From: Mycobacterium sp. GA-1841
Lineage (GTDB): Bacteria > Actinomycetota > Actinomycetes > Mycobacteriales > Mycobacteriaceae
DNA: 64,000 nucleotides
Direction: 5' to 3'
Assembly (NCBI RefSeq): GCF_001954135.1
Contig: NZ_MBEQ01000024.1
Location: forward strand, 305,174-369,173
This document shows, in pieces, positions 62,182 through 64,000 of the stretch (position 1 is its first letter; each line of letters starts with the position of its first letter). The notes beneath the pieces are model-generated. The model worked only from the letters and a program-made list of their open reading frames with translations. It searched no databases and was not told where the DNA came from. The position numbers and the translations under genes are program-made.

Positions 62182-64000
62182 ATGGACAGCACAGACGCCA
62201 CCGAGCTGATCCGTCACGCCGACGCCGCGCTCGCCGACGTCGGCAAACTTCGCGCCGAGATCGCCGATCAGATCCACGCCGCCACCGACGAGGTGGTGGC
62301 CCAGGCCCTGCAGTCCACGCCGCTGGAACGCCTACGCCCGTACCTGGCGTGCGGCGCCCGACTCGGCGGCCTGGCAAACTCCGAGTACCGCACCGTCGCC
62401 GACCTCCACGCGGTGCCGGCCCGGCTGTTGACCCAGGTGCCCGGGGTCGACATCGAGGCCGCCCAAGCCGTGCAGGCCGCGGCCCAGGCCATGGCCGACC
62501 ACATCCGCACCACCACCCGGCCCCGGCTGCGCCCCGAACACGACACCACGTTGCTGACCGCACTGCTGACCCTGGCGCACACCGAGGCCCCGGTCAAACA
62601 ACTGCGCCGGTTGATGCCGCGGCTGCGCAGCCAGACGGCCTCCGACCAACTGCGCGAGGCGGTGGCCGGACTGCTCGACCGGATCGATGACGCGCACCAC
62701 CACGAGGGCAACCCGTGGCAGAGCTACCGCAGCGATCCCCGACCGATAGACCGGCTACTCGGCGACTTCGCCGCCGGCACAACCGATGTGGACGCCGCAC
62801 AGGGATTCGTCGGCGCGGAGGTGGTGGCCCAGGTCGAGCAGACGGTAATGAACCGTTCGATGCTGCGCACCGAACTGCGCGGGTATCAGGAGTTCGGCGT
62901 CCGCTACGCGCTGGCCCGCGAGCGCGTCCTGATCTGCGACGACCTGGGTCTGGGCAAAACCGTGCAGGCGCTGGCAGTCGCGGCACACCTGACCGCCGTC
63001 GGACAGCTTCGCCACGCCCTGGTGATCTGTCAGCGCGACACCGGAATTCACTGGGCCGCAGAGACTGCCAAGCACACCGCACTGCGGGCGATCGAGATCC
63101 GCGGCAGCGCCCGCGAGGACCGCCTTGAGCAGTGGAAGTCCTCGGGCGGAGTGGCCGTCGTCTCCTACGACACCCTGGCGCGCATCAAGCTGCCCGAACG
63201 TCCCGGTTTGGTGATCGTCGACGAGGCGCACCTGTTGCGCGACCCCAAATCCGACCGGGCCCGCGCCGTGCGCAACGTGCTGACCTCCGACAACCGGGTG
63301 CTGTTCCTGTCCGGGGTGCCGATGCACCAGCGCATCGGCGGCTTCCGCCACCTGGCCGACTTCCTGCAACCCGACATCGCGGGCAAAGTCGCGCCCAACG
63401 CGGGCGAGCGCGGTTCGGTCGCGTTCCGCCGCACGGTCGACCGGGTGTACCTGCGGCGCGATTACCGCGACGTGGTCGACGAACTGCCGGTGCGCATCGC
63501 CACCGAGGAGTGGGTGCGCCCGACCCGCACCGACCGTGACCGCTACCGCCAGGCCGTCGCCAGTGGCAACTTCAGCGCGATCCGGCAGGCCGCCTGGCCG
63601 TCGGGCGCGCCGACTCCGAGTGCCAAACTCGACCGGCTCCTCGAACTCACCAGCGAGGCCCACATCAACGGCGCCCGGGTGGTGGTGTTCTCACATTATC
63701 CCGGCGTCCTCGATGTGATTCGGAAAGCTTTGCCGGGCAACATCTTCGGGCCTCTCGACGCGTCGGTGCCCGATCAGCAGGCCATGGTCGATGCGTTCGC
63801 GACCGATCGTGGCCCGGCCACCCTGCTGGCCCACATCGGCGCCGGCGCGCTGAACCTGCATCGCCTCAACGCCCCGGCAGTGTTCCTCGTCGCCGAACCG
63901 CAGTGGGAACCGCGCACCGAACGGCAGGTGATCGGACGCACTCAGCGACTCAGTGAACTGCCCACCGTGCGGGTCTATCGGCTGCTGGCCAAGGGCACCG
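62182..64000 (+). CDS. SNF2/SF2-family helicase, truncated by the window end
   Basis: At least 606 residues, open at the right edge. The first 200 are helical with a HhH-like piece (VPARLLTQVPGVDIEAA). Motif I is DDLGLGKT (253-260), motif II VDEAHLL (346-352), motif III LFLSGVP, and motif VI VIGRTQRLSEL near the edge. This is the layout of SNF2-like dsDNA translocases. The ATG at 62182 is the only sensible start; the ribosome-binding site is weak. It is divergent from the small secreted protein gene. Confidence 0.9.
   Translation, partial: MDSTDATELIRHADAALADVGKLRAEIADQIHAATDEVVAQALQSTPLERLRPYLACGARLGGLANSEYRTVADLHAVPARLLTQVPGVDIEAAQAVQAAAQAMADHIRTTTRPRLRPEHDTTLLTALLTLAHTEAPVKQLRRLMPRLRSQTASDQLREAVAGLLDRIDDAHHHEGNPWQSYRSDPRPIDRLLGDFAAGTTDVDAAQGFVGAEVVAQVEQTVMNRSMLRTELRGYQEFGVRYALARERVLICDDLGLGKTVQALAVAAHLTAVGQLRHALVICQRDTGIHWAAETAKHTALRAIEIRGSAREDRLEQWKSSGGVAVVSYDTLARIKLPERPGLVIVDEAHLLRDPKSDRARAVRNVLTSDNRVLFLSGVPMHQRIGGFRHLADFLQPDIAGKVAPNAGERGSVAFRRTVDRVYLRRDYRDVVDELPVRIATEEWVRPTRTDRDRYRQAVASGNFSAIRQAAWPSGAPTPSAKLDRLLELTSEAHINGARVVVFSHYPGVLDVIRKALPGNIFGPLDASVPDQQAMVDAFATDRGPATLLAHIGAGALNLHRLNAPAVFLVAEPQWEPRTERQVIGRTQRLSELPTVRVYRLLAKGT

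Overview
The window reads as chromosome of a high-GC, mycolic-acid-containing actinobacterium, most likely a rapid-growing Mycobacterium (Mycolicibacterium) or close relative. The evidence is a pair of mycolic acid cyclopropane/methyl-transferase genes, a KasA/KasB-type ketosynthase homologue, an Arr-type rifamycin ADP-ribosyltransferase, a GlnQ-like ABC ATPase with a cyclic-nucleotide domain, and PknE/F-style Ser/Thr kinases. No rRNA, tRNA, CRISPR array or insertion sequence was recognised.

Left part (1-24 kb), ordinary and accessory mycobacterial genes. It opens with a lipoprotein, a secreted PASTA-like protein, Arr and a macrodomain protein (an ADP-ribose writer next to a possible ADP-ribose reader or eraser). 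Then come a DUF2786 protein, a pRiA4b ORF-3-type protein and a zinc-ribbon SDR. A patch of gene debris near 6.9 kb includes the 3' end of a second arr. A three-gene cassette looks like a secreted nuclease toxin with an immunity candidate (7.0-9.3 kb). Next are an FtsX-type ABC transporter, two mycolate-modifying methyltransferases, and a KAS protein whose catalytic Cys is replaced by Asp. NYN-domain, patatin, FAD-monooxygenase and P450 genes follow. A receptor kinase with an extracellular amino-acid-binding-type domain is divergent from a large flippase-like membrane protein that carries a pseudokinase-like middle.

Central part (about 24-60 kb), a signalling/conflict island with visibly lower GC (impression, not computed). 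Small LuxR-type regulators that are clear paralogues sit near both ends and point inward. The left one precedes a 1205-aa DUF4062-STAND-TPR protein. In the middle is a tightly overlapping minus-strand operon: coiled-coil protein, Clp-type AAA+, radical SAM activase, zinc-ribbon FHA protein, PP2C phosphatase and membrane Ser/Thr kinase. It is followed by a TIR-ROK kinase fusion and a PfkB kinase. Divergent from it are a RyR/TrkA-N membrane protein and a PGDYG-type protein. Further right lie an M23 peptidase, small secreted and zinc-ribbon proteins, and two TIR-TM-beta-propeller proteins. A second minus-strand module follows: LuxR, Pr6Pr-like membrane protein, NarX-like sensor kinase, receiver protein with a non-DNA-binding output, alpha/beta hydrolase, sigma-like protein and DUF5663-like protein. 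A near-identical 27-bp inverted repeat precedes two genes of that module. The island closes with a HerA/VirB4-type ATPase divergent from a two-gene DUF6745-like unit. The simplest reading is several NTP-dependent, phosphorylation-controlled conflict modules stacked together. The kinase-PP2C-FHA-radical SAM-Clp-coiled-coil operon with its RyR partner is the best candidate for an undescribed system. Its function is inference only.

Right edge (60-64 kb): a cytochrome-b561-like/sulfite-oxidase-like molybdopterin membrane enzyme with a small secreted protein gene upstream, and a SNF2-family helicase cut off by the window end.
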